A model generated the notes under the pieces. That model searched no databases. It saw only the letters and a list, made by a program, of their open reading frames with translations, and was not told the origin of the DNA. Positions 26,952 through 36,291 of a stretch of DNA of 64,000 bases are shown here, one piece after another. A program made the position numbers and the translations under genes. The first letter of the stretch is position 1, and each line of letters begins with the position of its first letter. Source of the DNA: Marinibacterium profundimaris (GTDB lineage Bacteria > Pseudomonadota > Alphaproteobacteria > Rhodobacterales > Rhodobacteraceae); contig NZ_AQQR01000006.1 in NCBI RefSeq assembly GCF_002210095.1, forward strand, positions 62,001 to 126,000, written 5' to 3'.

Positions 26952-28583
26952 TCAATGCCCGGCGCTTTCCATCTTGCGATGCGCCAGCACCTCTTCGAGC
27001 CAGCCCAGCTTCATCTCCGGCACCGAGCTCAGCAGCAGGTCGGTGTAATCGTCGAAGGGCGGCGCGAGCACCTCGCTCTTGGGGCCGTAGCGGACGACCT
27101 TGCCCTGGTACATGACGGCGATGCTGTCGGCGATGGCGCGGACCGTGGCCAGGTCATGGGTGATGAACAGGTAGGCCACGTTCTCCTTCTTCTGAAGGTC
27201 CAGCAGAAGCTTCAGGATGCCGTCGGCCACCAGCGGGTCGAGGGCTGATGTGACCTCGTCGCAGATGATCAGCTTCGGATCCGCCGCCAGCGCGCGGGCG
27301 ATGCAGACACGCTGTTTCTGGCCGCCCGAAAGTTCGGCCGGGTAGCGGTCGATGAAACCGTCGGCCATCTCGATCTTGTCGAGCAGCTCGGCCACGCGGT
27401 CGCGCAGCTTGCGGCCCTTCATGCCGAAGTAGAATTCCAGCGGCCGGCCGATGATCGTCCCCACGGTCTGGCGCGGGTTCATCGCCACGTCGGCCATCTG
27501 GTAGATCATCTGCAGCTCGCGCAGGTCTTCTCGAGACCGTCCCGCAAGGGCGGGCGAGAGGGTGCGGCCGGCGAAGTCGATCTGGCCCTCGGACGGCGGC
27601 AGCAGGCCGGTGATCACGCGTGCGAGCGTCGACTTGCCCGAGCCGCTTTCGCCCACCACCGCCAGCGTGTGGCCCGGGGCGAGATCGATCGAGACATCCT
27701 TCAGCACGTCGTACCTGGTGCCCGAGTAGCGCGCGGTGATGTTCTTCGCGGTCAGCACCGGTTCGGCCGGCGCCTTTTCCGGGTGGTCGATCTGGCGGAC
27801 CGTCACCAGCGCGCGGGTATAGTCTTCCTGCGGGGCGTTGATGATCTGCTCGGCGGTGCCGTATTCGACCTTTTCGCCATGGCGCAGCACCATGATGTGG
27901 TCGCTGACCTGCGCCACCACCGCGAGGTCGTGCGTGATGTAGAGCGCGGCCACACCGGTGTCGCGGATCGCATCCTTGATCGCGGCCAGAACGTCGATCT
28001 GGGTGGTCACGTCCAGGGCCGTGGTGGGCTCGTCGAAGACGACGAGGTCAGGCTGCGGGCAGAGCGCCATGGCCGTCATGGCCCGCTGCAGCTGTCCGCC
28101 CGAGACCTGGTGCGGGAAGCGGTTGCCGAAGGTCTCCGGGTCCGGCAGGCCGAGCTTGTCGAAGAGGCGCACGGCGCGGGCCTCGGCCTCGGATTTGGTG
28201 CAGCGGCCGTGTTGCAGGGCGGCTTCGGTGACCTGCTCCATCAGCTTGCGCGCCGGATTGAAGGCGGCGGCGGCGGATTGGGCGACATAGGTCACCTCGG
28301 CCCCGCGGAGCGCGCGCAGGCCGCGCATGCCGCCCTTCAGGATGTCGCGTCCGTTGATCCAGACCTCGCCGCCCGTGATCTCGACCCCGCCGCGGCCAAA
28401 GCCCATGGACGCAAGGCCGATGGTGGATTTGCCCGCGCCGGATTCGCCGATCAGCCCCAGCACCTGGCCCTTTTCGAGGGAAAACGAGACGCCCTTGACG
28501 ATCTCGATGTCATGCGGCTTCTCGCCCGGCGGATAGACCGTGGCGCCGATCCTGAGGTTCTTCATCTCCAGCAGATCGCTCAT
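26952..28583 (-). CDS. Peptide ABC importer, fused double ATPase (DppD-DppF type)
   Basis: A 543-residue protein with two complete ABC ATPase domains in tandem, the fusion of the usual OppD/OppF or DppD/DppF subunits. Walker A motifs are GESGAGKST (about 46-54) and GESGSGKST (about 309-317). Each half also has a signature (VSGGQLQRAM and LSGGQKQRV) and a Walker B (VVFDEPTTALD and IICDEVTSALD). It powers uptake by the two permeases encoded just upstream; its ATG overlaps the DppC-type stop by 4 nt. The substrate is a short peptide or other compound of the peptide/nickel class. Confidence 0.94.
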   Translation of the reverse strand: MSDLLEMKNLRIGATVYPPGEKPHDIEIVKGVSFSLEKGQVLGLIGESGAGKSTIGLASMGFGRGGVEITGGEVWINGRDILKGGMRGLRALRGAEVTYVAQSAAAAFNPARKLMEQVTEAALQHGRCTKSEAEARAVRLFDKLGLPDPETFGNRFPHQVSGGQLQRAMTAMALCPQPDLVVFDEPTTALDVTTQIDVLAAIKDAIRDTGVAALYITHDLAVVAQVSDHIMVLRHGEKVEYGTAEQIINAPQEDYTRALVTVRQIDHPEKAPAEPVLTAKNITARYSGTRYDVLKDVSIDLAPGHTLAVVGESGSGKSTLARVITGLLPPSEGQIDFAGRTLSPALAGRSREDLRELQMIYQMADVAMNPRQTVGTIIGRPLEFYFGMKGRKLRDRVAELLDKIEMADGFIDRYPAELSGGQKQRVCIARALAADPKLIICDEVTSALDPLVADGILKLLLDLQKKENVAYLFITHDLATVRAIADSIAVMYQGKVVRYGPKSEVLAPPFDDYTDLLLSSVPEMKLGWLEEVLAHRKMESAGH

Positions 28584-29392
28584 CCTCGGCCTCCTTTCAG
28601 GCTGGTTGTCCGGTTCAGTACCCAGTCGGCGACCAGGTTGACCGAAATGGCCAGCGTTGCGATGGCGACGGCGGGGTAGAGCGCCGCACCGATGCCGTAG
28701 ACGATGCCGTCGGCGTTTTCCTTCACGATGCCGCCCCAGTCGGCCTGCGGCGGTTGCACGCCGAGCCCGAGGAACGACAGGGTCGACACGAAGAGCACCA
28801 TGAAGATGAAGCGCAGCCCCATCTCGGCCACCAGCGGCGAGAGCGCGTTGGGCAGGATCTCGCGGAAGATGATCCAGCGGTAGCCTTCACCGCGCAGGCG
28901 GGCGGCCTCGACGAAGTCCATGACCTCGATGTCTACCGCCACGGCGCGGGCCAGGCGGTAGACGCGGGTGCTGTCCAGAAGGCCCATGACGAGGATCAGC
29001 ACCGGCACGGTGACCGGCATGACCGACAGCACCACGAGGGCGAAGATCAGCGTCGGGATCGACATCAGCAGGTCGACGAAGCGCGACAGCACCTGGTCGG
29101 CCCAGCCGCCGAGAACGGCGGCGATGAAGCCCAGGACCGAGCCGGTGGTGAAAGACAGGATCGTGGCGGCGGTGGCGATGAATATCGTCGTGCGACCGCC
29201 GTAGATCATGCGGCTGAGAAGGTCGCGGCCGATGTTGTCGGTGCCCAGAAGGTGGGCGTCGGACGACGGCTCCCATACGCCGCCGACAACCTCGGCCATG
29301 CCGTAGGGCGCCAGCAGCGGGGCGAAGATGGCCATCAGGAAGTAGAAGGCGGTCAGGATCAGCCCGATCAGGGCGGCTATGGGGATCCTCAT
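28580..29392 (-). CDS. Peptide ABC importer permease, DppC type
   Basis: A 270-residue inner-membrane permease with an N-terminal helix (about 5-25), the LLGTDNIGRDLLSRMIYGGRTT region typical of DppC/OppC, and about five more helices. The EAARLRGEGYRWIIFREILPNALSPL segment (about 190-215) is the EAA loop that contacts the ATPase. I start it at the ATG at 29392, preceded by GGGAGG; the open frame reaches 29434 but lacks a ribosome site. Confidence 0.92.
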   Translation of the reverse strand: MRIPIAALIGLILTAFYFLMAIFAPLLAPYGMAEVVGGVWEPSSDAHLLGTDNIGRDLLSRMIYGGRTTIFIATAATILSFTTGSVLGFIAAVLGGWADQVLSRFVDLLMSIPTLIFALVVLSVMPVTVPVLILVMGLLDSTRVYRLARAVAVDIEVMDFVEAARLRGEGYRWIIFREILPNALSPLVAEMGLRFIFMVLFVSTLSFLGLGVQPPQADWGGIVKENADGIVYGIGAALYPAVAIATLAISVNLVADWVLNRTTSLKGGRG

Positions 29393-29442
29393 GCGCGATC
29401 CTCCCGGGCTTTGATCGTGGTCGCGGGCGTGCAACGTGGGCG

Positions 29443-29465
29443 GAGAAAATTCGTCGAATTTTCTC
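29443..29465. repeat. Palindrome of the AAAATTCG-T-CGAATTTT family, copy 2
   Basis: Inverted repeat with 11-bp arms (GAGAAAATTCG and its complement) around one T, nearly identical to 1691-1715. Here it lies in the 103-nt gap between two permease genes of one operon, not at an operon end. It may be an RNA stem-loop that sets the ratio of the flanking mRNAs. Confidence 0.8.
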
Positions 29466-29495
29466 GGGCGGTGCGGGGGGTGACAAGGCGCGCGC

Positions 29496-30455
29496 TCATT
29501 TCGGATGCCTCAGGCGCGGGTTGGCCAGGATCGAGATCACGTCGGCCAGCATGTTGAGCCCGATGTAGACGGCGGCGAAGATCAGCCCGCAGGCCTGCAC
29601 CACCGGCACGTCGCGTTTCGACACGTGGTCCACCAGGTACTGGCCCATGCCGGGATAGACGAAGACCACCTCGACCACGACGACGCCCACCACGAGATAG
29701 GCGAGGTTCAGCATCACCACGTTGACGATCGGCGCGATCGAGTTCGGGAAGGCGTGTTTCCAGATCACGCGGAAGGTCGACAGGCCCTTGAGCTCGGCGG
29801 TTTCGATATAGGCCGATTGCATCACGTTCAGGATGGCGGCGCGGGTCATGCGCATCATATGCGCCAGCACCACCAGCGTCAGAACCGCGACGGGCAGGGC
29901 GATGGCCTCGAGCCGGGTGAAGACATCCGCGTCGGGGCGGTAGCCGATGGCCGTGGAGGGGAACCAGCGCAGCTTCACCCCGAGGAAGAACATCAGCAGG
30001 TAGCCGATCAGGAATTCCGGCAACGAGATCGAGGCCAGCGTCACGGCCGAGATCAGCTTGTCGGGCCAGCGGTCGCGGTAGCGCACCGCGAGGAGCCCGA
30101 GGAACACGGCAAGTGGCACGGCGATGATCGCCGCCCAGAAGGCCAGGAACAGCGTGTTCCGGAAGCGGGCGCCGAGGCTCTCGGCAATGTCCTGACCGGA
30201 GGTCAGCGCAGTGCCCAGGTCCCCCTGGAAGACGCCGAAGAGCCAGTCGAAGTAGCGCGTCAGCGCCGGTTCGTTCAGGCCCAGGTCCTGGCGCAGGTTG
30301 GCAAGCGCCTCGGGCGTGGCCGATTGGCCGAGAATGGATTGCGCCACGTCTCCGGGCAGGATCAACGTGCCGACGAAGATCAGGATGGAGACGAGGAACA
30401 GCAACAGCAGGCCCAGCGCGATGCGCTGGGCCAGGAGTTTCACGACGGGAGTCAT
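29496..30455 (-). CDS. Peptide ABC importer permease, DppB type
   Basis: A 319-residue permease with six predicted helices. The first is at about 10-32 (IALGLLLLFLVSILIFVGTLILPGD), then the periplasmic loop with LGLNEPALTRYFDWLFGVFQGDLG, which marks the DppB/OppB group. The EAA-like loop is at about 215-240 (ETAELKGLSTFRVIWKHAFPNSIAPI). It starts 1 nt after the binding-protein stop. Confidence 0.93.
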   Translation of the reverse strand: MTPVVKLLAQRIALGLLLLFLVSILIFVGTLILPGDVAQSILGQSATPEALANLRQDLGLNEPALTRYFDWLFGVFQGDLGTALTSGQDIAESLGARFRNTLFLAFWAAIIAVPLAVFLGLLAVRYRDRWPDKLISAVTLASISLPEFLIGYLLMFFLGVKLRWFPSTAIGYRPDADVFTRLEAIALPVAVLTLVVLAHMMRMTRAAILNVMQSAYIETAELKGLSTFRVIWKHAFPNSIAPIVNVVMLNLAYLVVGVVVVEVVFVYPGMGQYLVDHVSKRDVPVVQACGLIFAAVYIGLNMLADVISILANPRLRHPK

Positions 30456-30456
30456 C

Positions 30457-32040
30457 TCAGCCGACGACCCACATCTTCATCGGAGCGTAGTAGTTCATCA
30501 GGTCGAAGCCCTTGTAATCCTCGACCCAGCCGGCGACGCGATCGGAGGTGGCGTCGACCCAGTCGTTGAACATCGGGCAGATCAGGCCGCCCTCGTCGCT
30601 GACGATCTTGCCCATGTCGGCATACATCTGGGTCCGCTTGGCCTCGTCCAGTTCGCCGCGCGCGGCGACAAGCATCTGGTCGAACTGCTCGTTGAAAAAC
30701 CGGGTGTCGTTCCAGTCCGCCGTCGAGAGATAGGCGGTGGAATACATCTGGTCCTGCGTCGGACGGCCGCCCCAGTAGCTGGTGCAGAAGGGCTGCACGT
30801 TCCAGACCTCGGACCAGTAGCCGTCGTTTGGCTCGCGCTCGACATCAAGGGAGATGCCGGCCGTGGCCAGCGACTGCTGGAACAGCGCCGCGGCATCGGG
30901 CGCGCCGGGGAAGGAGTTCTCGGAGGTGCGCAGAAGGATCTGACCGGCGTCGCCCGCCTTGTCGAAGTGGAACTTCGCCTTGTCGGGATCGAAGCTGCGC
31001 TGCTCCATTTCGGTGTAAAGCGGGTAGGAGGCGTTGATCGGGGTGTCGTTGCCGACCGAGCCGTAGCCGAAGAGGATCTTCTCCAGCATTTCCTCGCGGT
31101 TGATGCCGTATTTCAGCGCCAGGCGCACGTCGTTGTTGTCGAACGGCGCGGTGTTGCAATGCATGATGAAGACGTAATGCCCCGGACCGGAGGTCTGGTG
31201 CACGGTGATCCCGGGTGCGCGGGCGATCAGCCCGGCGGTGCGCGGCGGCACCCGCAGGATCATGTCGACCTGGCCGGATTGAAGGGCGGCGACGCGGGCG
31301 GTGTTGTCGTTGATGACGATGTATTCCAGCGTGTCGGCATAGCCCAGGTCACCCCAGTAGTTGGGGTTCTTCTCGGCCACGAAGCGCACGCCCATGTCGA
31401 CCTCGGACATGACATAGGGGCCGGTACCGATGCCGGCGGCGGGATCGTCGAAGCCGCCGTCGGGCTGGATCATCAGGTGATAATCGGTCAGCAGGTAGGG
31501 CAGGTCGGCGTTGGGCGCGTCAAGCTCGATGATGAAGGTCTCGCCCTCGGTCCGCATCGACGAGATGCCGCGCATGATCCCCAGCGCACCGGACTTGGTG
31601 TCCTCGCCCGAGTGGCGCTCCATGGTGCGCAGGACGTCATCGGCCGTCAGCGGCTGGCCGTTGGAGAACTCGACGCCCGAGCGGATCTTGAAGGTCCAGG
31701 TCTTGGCGTCGGCCGAGGCCTCGTAACTTTCGGCCAGCTTGTATTCGATCCCGCCATGGGGCGCGAGTTCCAGCAGTGGTTCACCCCAGAGGCGGCTGAC
31801 CGCGGTGGCGGTGGCGTTGGCGGCCAGCGCCGGGTCGAGGCTGTCGGTGGTGGCGCCGCCCTGCATGCCGACGCGGATCGTGCCGCCCATCTGCGGCTCC
31901 TGTGCGCGGGCGGTCTGGGCGAGGAAGGTGTTGGCTGCGGCGGCGGTCACACCAAGTGCTGCGGCCCGGCCGAGGAATTCGCGACGGCTCGTGAGACCCG
32001 CGGTCACCCGGCCGGCGTAATATGAAAGTTGGCTTTTCAT
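30457..32040 (-). CDS. Peptide-binding protein of ABC importer (family 5), Tat-exported
   Basis: A 527-residue periplasmic solute-binding protein of family 5 (DppA/OppA). The N-terminus carries a twin-arginine signal, SRREFLG at 18-24, a hydrophobic stretch and a likely cleavage after ARA (residue 46). Tat export of a peptide-binding protein suggests folding before export. Family stretches include GGTIRVGMQGG and SLDPALAANATATAVSRLWGE. First gene of the importer operon (binding protein, DppB, DppC, fused ATPase). Confidence 0.92.
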   Translation of the reverse strand: MKSQLSYYAGRVTAGLTSRREFLGRAAALGVTAAAANTFLAQTARAQEPQMGGTIRVGMQGGATTDSLDPALAANATATAVSRLWGEPLLELAPHGGIEYKLAESYEASADAKTWTFKIRSGVEFSNGQPLTADDVLRTMERHSGEDTKSGALGIMRGISSMRTEGETFIIELDAPNADLPYLLTDYHLMIQPDGGFDDPAAGIGTGPYVMSEVDMGVRFVAEKNPNYWGDLGYADTLEYIVINDNTARVAALQSGQVDMILRVPPRTAGLIARAPGITVHQTSGPGHYVFIMHCNTAPFDNNDVRLALKYGINREEMLEKILFGYGSVGNDTPINASYPLYTEMEQRSFDPDKAKFHFDKAGDAGQILLRTSENSFPGAPDAAALFQQSLATAGISLDVEREPNDGYWSEVWNVQPFCTSYWGGRPTQDQMYSTAYLSTADWNDTRFFNEQFDQMLVAARGELDEAKRTQMYADMGKIVSDEGGLICPMFNDWVDATSDRVAGWVEDYKGFDLMNYYAPMKMWVVG

Positions 32041-32364
32041 TATGTGTCAAACTCCCGTTTGATTGTCCTGCGTTCTGTCGACGCAGCTGTTTCCGATATG
32101 AGCGGAGGATCGCCCAATCGGCATGGGGTCGCAAGGGTTAATCAGGTTTGTGGAGATATCGGCGCGCGGCCGTGTCTTCCTGCCCGGCCGCTGGACATCA
32201 CGCGCCATCCACAGGCAAGGCGGAAGTCTCGGTGGGAAAACGGACCGGGAGAGGGAAATCTCCGGGCCCGTTTCCGGGGGGGTGCGTCGTCCTGCCTGGG
32301 GCGCCCGGGCGGTATCCTGCGCCGCCCGGACGCCCGAGCGCCCGGCCGGGCGCATGGCTTTGGG
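32041..32364. other. Promoter region of the peptide importer operon
   Basis: A 324-nt gap between the metallopeptidase stop (32365) and the binding-protein start (32040), both on the minus strand. It should contain the operon promoter. No gene or clear operator is visible. Confidence 0.5.
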
Positions 32365-33432
32365 TCAGGCGATGACGGTGTCGAAGATCGACAGGTCAAG
32401 GCCCGAGGTCGCGTTCAGCGGGTCGGACGGGTCGAAGACGGTTTCGTATCCCAGATCCTCGAGCGCGGCGATCGTGGTGTTGGACAGGTAGTTGCCCGCG
32501 TTGTCGAGATAGCCGGTCATGATCTCCCGGTCGAAGGCGAAGCCGTCGTTGCCGCCTTCGTTCCAGTGGCGGCCGGCGGTCCCGCTGCCGCCGCTTGTCT
32601 CGACCGCGACGGCGCCCGGGCCGAACTCGGCATTGAAGGCGGTCCGCCCGTTTTGGCCCACGTAGTCGATCGTGTCGTCATCGCGGTCGCGGGTCAGGCC
32701 CAGCACCGTCCAGAGCGTGCCGAACCCCAGCACGTGCATCATCTCGTGGAACACCAGGTCGTCGAAAAGCCCGGCATCGGCGTAATCCTCGGCATCGGCG
32801 ATATCGAATTCCATCCGCCCGGTCTTGGGCAGGAACCCGTCGAGCAGCCGAAACGAGCGCGGCCCGGCCTGACCCAGCGTGCCGCTCGGGCCGTCGATAT
32901 CGGTCAGGACGGCAGTGATCTGCACGTCATCGACGCTGTCGGGGCGGAAGATCCCCGGCCCCAGAAGGTTCGCGTCGGGAATGTCTTCGGTGATGATTTC
33001 GGACAGCAGGTCGGCGGCGTCGATGAAGGCCTGTTTCAGCTCCGGGTCCCAGTCTCCGCGAAAGTCGACCTGTACGTTGAAGCCGCTGCCGTCCGGGTTG
33101 CCCGAGGTATAGCTGTCGGTGATGCCCACGAAGCTTGAGGCGAGAAGCGCCGCGTCCTGACCCGGGCCGGGCACCTGCAGCGCGGCCCCGGGGTGCAGGC
33201 CGCCCGGGGCAAAAAGCCCGCCCGCGCCGATGTCGATCTGCGGCGCGCGGTCCCAGGTGTCGCGATCGGCCCACGCCTCGCGCAGGGTCGACGCGGCGGT
33301 GCCCGGCGCGCAGCCCTGGTCCGGTTCTATCCCGGCCGCGGCGCGGGCGAAGGAGATCCAGGGGGTGTCGTCCTCTGCCGCCGGGAACGCGGCTGTGTCC
33401 GGCGCGGGGCGCGCTGACAGGATGTGTCTCAT
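32365..33432 (-). CDS. Leishmanolysin-like (M8 family) zinc metallopeptidase
   Basis: A 355-residue protein with the metzincin zinc site HEMMHVLGFG (HExxH at about 228-232), the distal zinc ligand in RHWNEGG (about 287-292) and a Met-turn candidate in REIMTGYLDN. The spacing between the first two His residues and the third, with the HWNE context, matches leishmanolysin-like peptidases. There is no Sec or Tat signal. The C-terminus (SGLDLSIFDTVIA) is hydrophobic and acidic, and the protein is rich in Asp and Gly, which fits export by a type I system, but no RTX nonapeptides are seen. It lies upstream of the peptide importer operon and may supply it with peptides. Confidence 0.8.
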   Translation of the reverse strand: MRHILSARPAPDTAAFPAAEDDTPWISFARAAAGIEPDQGCAPGTAASTLREAWADRDTWDRAPQIDIGAGGLFAPGGLHPGAALQVPGPGQDAALLASSFVGITDSYTSGNPDGSGFNVQVDFRGDWDPELKQAFIDAADLLSEIITEDIPDANLLGPGIFRPDSVDDVQITAVLTDIDGPSGTLGQAGPRSFRLLDGFLPKTGRMEFDIADAEDYADAGLFDDLVFHEMMHVLGFGTLWTVLGLTRDRDDDTIDYVGQNGRTAFNAEFGPGAVAVETSGGSGTAGRHWNEGGNDGFAFDREIMTGYLDNAGNYLSNTTIAALEDLGYETVFDPSDPLNATSGLDLSIFDTVIA

Positions 33433-33625
33433 TTCGGGGGGTCCTTCTCACTGGTCACGGGCGCATGGAACAGCACTTGCCCGGAACGGGGCAGGCGCTC
33501 GGGGCCAGTGTTGCGGGAGAGACGGTGTCGGGCAAGCCCTGCCTGCCGTCGGAGCCGAGAATGCGGGGCGCGCCCTGCGAGGCGACCCCGGAGGGCCGGT
33601 CTTGCAGGTGCGGCCCGAAACGAAG

Positions 33626-33650
33626 CGCCCCCGGTGCGGAACCGGGGGCG
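33626..33650 (-). terminator. Terminator of the CocE-family hydrolase gene
   Basis: Perfect 10-bp stem (CGCCCCCGGT / ACCGGGGGCG) with a 5-nt loop, 8 nt beyond the stop codon at 33659. On the minus strand it is followed by CTTCGTTTCGG. Confidence 0.7.
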
Positions 33651-33658
33651 GGAAAGGC

Positions 33659-35653
33659 TCAGAGGTTGTCGCGGGGGATGCTGTCGGTCACGTCCCGCTC
33701 ATAGATCAGCCGGTCGCCCTCCCAGGCCTCCAGCCGGGCCTTGAGGTGGAAGGTCTCGGCATCCGACCACATCTCCGAGTAGGTCTCGGTCCGGATCGAC
33801 CAGTCGCCGCGGCCCAGTTCCTCGGTCCAGTGGCACCGGCCCCGGGCCGACAGCGGATCGTCGGGGTGGATCGACCAGCGCTCGCGCGCGACCGTGCCGC
33901 TGATCAGCCCGTGATCGGCATCCTCGGCCTTGCCGAAATCGTCCTCGATCACCAGCGTGACCATGCCGGTGACCTGGTCCTGCTCGATCCGGCGGACATG
34001 GGCCTCGGGGCGGATCTCGTTGGTCTGCCAGGGCGTTTCGGCATCGGGCGGCGGAAAGGCGCATTCGTCGCCCTTGGCGGTGGGCCGGACGGGCAGGGCG
34101 AGGCGACCTTCGGTCAGCTGCAGCGTGCCGGCCTCGGGCGAAGGCCAGACCAGCGGCCAGTAGGCCGACGAGATCGCGACCCGCAGGCGGTGCCCCTTCG
34201 GCAGGCGATAGGCGATGTGATCGAGGTTCAGCGCGATCTCGGTCGGCGCGCCCGGTGTCAGCGGCGCGGTCTCGGCCGAGCCGTTGCGGTGCGACAGGTT
34301 CAGCACGCCGTAGGTGATCCGCGCCGAGGCGCCATCGGGTCCGACATCGCACAGCCGCACGGCGATCTGCGCCTGGGGCTTGTCCGAGCTCAGCGTCAGT
34401 GTCACGCGCGGCGCGCCGAGGATGTCGGTGTCGGCCTCTGCCGGGGGGCTGTCGAAACAGGCCGAAAGCGCGTCATCGCCGCGCTGGTCGCCCGGCATCT
34501 CGGGGCCCAGCCAGATCGCGCAGTATTCGCCCGCCGCCATGCCGCAGGTCTGGGGCGAGGCGATGGTGCGGTCCACCGGGCCGGGGGTGGTCTGCAGCCC
34601 GGTGTCGGTGAGGTGCCAGTCCTGCGTGGGGAGGTGCGAGGTCGCGCCTTCAGGCTCGGCGATCCAGCGGCCGGGGCGTTCGGTGTACCAGGTGGCCGGC
34701 GCGATCCCGTCCATCAGGTAGGCGCGGTAATCCGGGTCGTCCTCGACCCCGGTGTCGATCCCCTTCAGCCAGCGGTCCCACCAGCGCAGCGCCTCCTGCA
34801 GGAAGCCGATGCGGGGTTCGGGGGCGGCGAAATGCGGGTACTTGTGGACCCAGGGCCCGACGATCCCCTTGGCGCCGGGGAGGTTCTCGACCAGCTGCGG
34901 CACCGCGTTCTTGTAGGCATCGCCCCAGCCGCCGACGGCCAGCACCTTGGCCTTCAGCCGCGAGAAGTCCTCGCAGACGGATCCATGCTGCCAATAGGCG
35001 TCTCGGCTTTGGTGGCGCAGCCAGGTGGAGGGCAGGAAGGGTTCGTTTTCCAGCCGCTGCAGCCAGAGCTCGCGCCAGTCCTCGCGCAGCTGGGGATCGG
35101 GCGCGCGGGACGAATAGGCCCACATGGTGGCGCCCCAGCCGAGGTTCTCGTTCAGCAGGCAGCCGCCCTTGTAATGGATGTCGTCGGCGAAGCGGTCCAC
35201 GGTCGAGCAGAGGGTGATCACGGCCTTCAGGGGATCGGGCTGGAGATAGGCCAGCTGCAGCCCGTTGAAGCCGCCCCAGGAGATCCCCATCATGCCCACC
35301 GTCCCCGAGCACCAGGGCTGCGCCGCGAGCCAGTTGATGACCTCCACGGCGTCGGCCTGTTCCTGGGCGGTGTATTCGTCTTCCATCAGCCCTTCGCTGT
35401 CGCCGTTGCCGCGCATGTCGACGCGGATGCAGGCATAGCCGCGCTTGGCGAACCAGGGGTGGGTCAGGGCATCGCGGGCGGTGGTGCCGTCGCGCTTGCG
35501 ATAGGGAAGGTATTCCAGGATCGCCGGGACGGGATCGTCTGCGGCGTCCACGGGCCGCCAGACGCGGGCCGAAAGACGGCAGCCGTCGGAGAGGGTGATG
35601 CCGAGATCGGGAAGCTCCTCGATCTCGCGGAGGGTATTGGTCAGGTCGCTCAT
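33659..35653 (-). CDS. CocE/X-Pro dipeptidyl-peptidase family hydrolase
   Basis: A 664-residue serine hydrolase of the CocE/NonD class. The N-terminal alpha/beta domain has the nucleophile in GISWGG (Ser at about 125) and VDMRGNGDSEG; the C-terminal jelly-roll domain starts near residue 350. Such enzymes cleave X-Pro dipeptides, esters or acyl-amide drugs. I start it at the ATG at 35653 (MSDLTNTL); an earlier in-frame start at 35689 adds a Pro/Arg-rich stretch. There is no signal peptide. Proximity to the metallopeptidase and peptide importer suggests a role in peptide use, but the substrate is open. Confidence 0.87.
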   Translation of the reverse strand: MSDLTNTLREIEELPDLGITLSDGCRLSARVWRPVDAADDPVPAILEYLPYRKRDGTTARDALTHPWFAKRGYACIRVDMRGNGDSEGLMEDEYTAQEQADAVEVINWLAAQPWCSGTVGMMGISWGGFNGLQLAYLQPDPLKAVITLCSTVDRFADDIHYKGGCLLNENLGWGATMWAYSSRAPDPQLREDWRELWLQRLENEPFLPSTWLRHQSRDAYWQHGSVCEDFSRLKAKVLAVGGWGDAYKNAVPQLVENLPGAKGIVGPWVHKYPHFAAPEPRIGFLQEALRWWDRWLKGIDTGVEDDPDYRAYLMDGIAPATWYTERPGRWIAEPEGATSHLPTQDWHLTDTGLQTTPGPVDRTIASPQTCGMAAGEYCAIWLGPEMPGDQRGDDALSACFDSPPAEADTDILGAPRVTLTLSSDKPQAQIAVRLCDVGPDGASARITYGVLNLSHRNGSAETAPLTPGAPTEIALNLDHIAYRLPKGHRLRVAISSAYWPLVWPSPEAGTLQLTEGRLALPVRPTAKGDECAFPPPDAETPWQTNEIRPEAHVRRIEQDQVTGMVTLVIEDDFGKAEDADHGLISGTVARERWSIHPDDPLSARGRCHWTEELGRGDWSIRTETYSEMWSDAETFHLKARLEAWEGDRLIYERDVTDSIPRDNL

Positions 35654-35710
35654 GGCGCGCAAGCTCTGCCGGGGCAGAGGGGGTGTCAAGCCGGGAATGT
35701 GGCCAAGGGA

Positions 35711-35783
35711 TGTCCCACGCGTGGGACAGGAGGCGGGTGTAATGAAATCAATGGGTTCTGGAGGCGAATTAGGACTTCGTTAG
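35711..35783 (+). repeat. MluI-palindrome/CtrA-like box element, copy E2
   Basis: Palindrome TGTCCCACGCGTGGGACA (35711-35728), 40 nt including TGAAATCAATGGGTT, then TTAG-N7-TTAG (35769-35783) and GGATTGGC. It lies 58 nt upstream of the CocE-family start codon and points away from that gene. Confidence 0.8.
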
Positions 35784-36117
35784 GGATTGGCCGCGCGGGT
35801 GGAGGACCATCTTGGGGGGCCTCGGGGGGTGCGGGGCACGTTCGGCGGGGCGGGTGCCCTGCGATGGGCCAGATTGATCGGTCGGGTGACCGGCGGGCCG
35901 ATGGCCGGGGGGGGCGACGATCGGACCGGGTGAGGTGGCGCTGGCCCGGTTCTTGCCCGGTCTTTGCCTGGCCACAGGGCTTGGTGCGTCCGGAGCCGTT
36001 TGCAGGGCGCGGCGGATCGGGCGGGTGCCCGACCGGGCCTGCCGAATTGTGGCATGAGATCCGGGGAATTGCGGCCCCGTGTTTTCGAGAGAGGGGAATT
36101 GCACGCGTGGGGCGGTG

Positions 36118-36171
36118 CACTGCCGCGGAATTGTCGCGGCAGTGACCTCGGGAATGGTGTTGGCATTCCCG
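36118..36171. other. Two strong consecutive hairpins
   Basis: CACTGCCGCG pairs with CGCGGCAGTG around a 7-nt loop (36118-36144), followed by CGGGAATG pairing with CATTCCCG (36149-36171). Neither is followed by a T-run. They lie 120-170 nt beyond the stop codon of the small exported protein on the minus strand and could be its 3' end or part of a small RNA. Confidence 0.5.
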
Positions 36172-36291
36172 TGCTACGTAATCAGGGCAATGGAACGGGA
36201 CTTCCGTCCAATCCGCATTCCATTCCACATCAGGTATTCAAATCCGCCCGCCGGACATGCGGCGAGCGCGTGGATGTTTCGCTTCGGTGCC

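Larger units (their letters stand above)
35654..36291. other. Long intergenic region with repeat element and hairpins
   Basis: This 638-nt stretch separates the CocE-family gene from a small exported protein. It holds element E2 (35711-35783) and two stable hairpins (36118-36171). Base composition drops toward 36200-36250. Frames on both strands look like shadow sequence; I see no gene. Confidence 0.6.
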
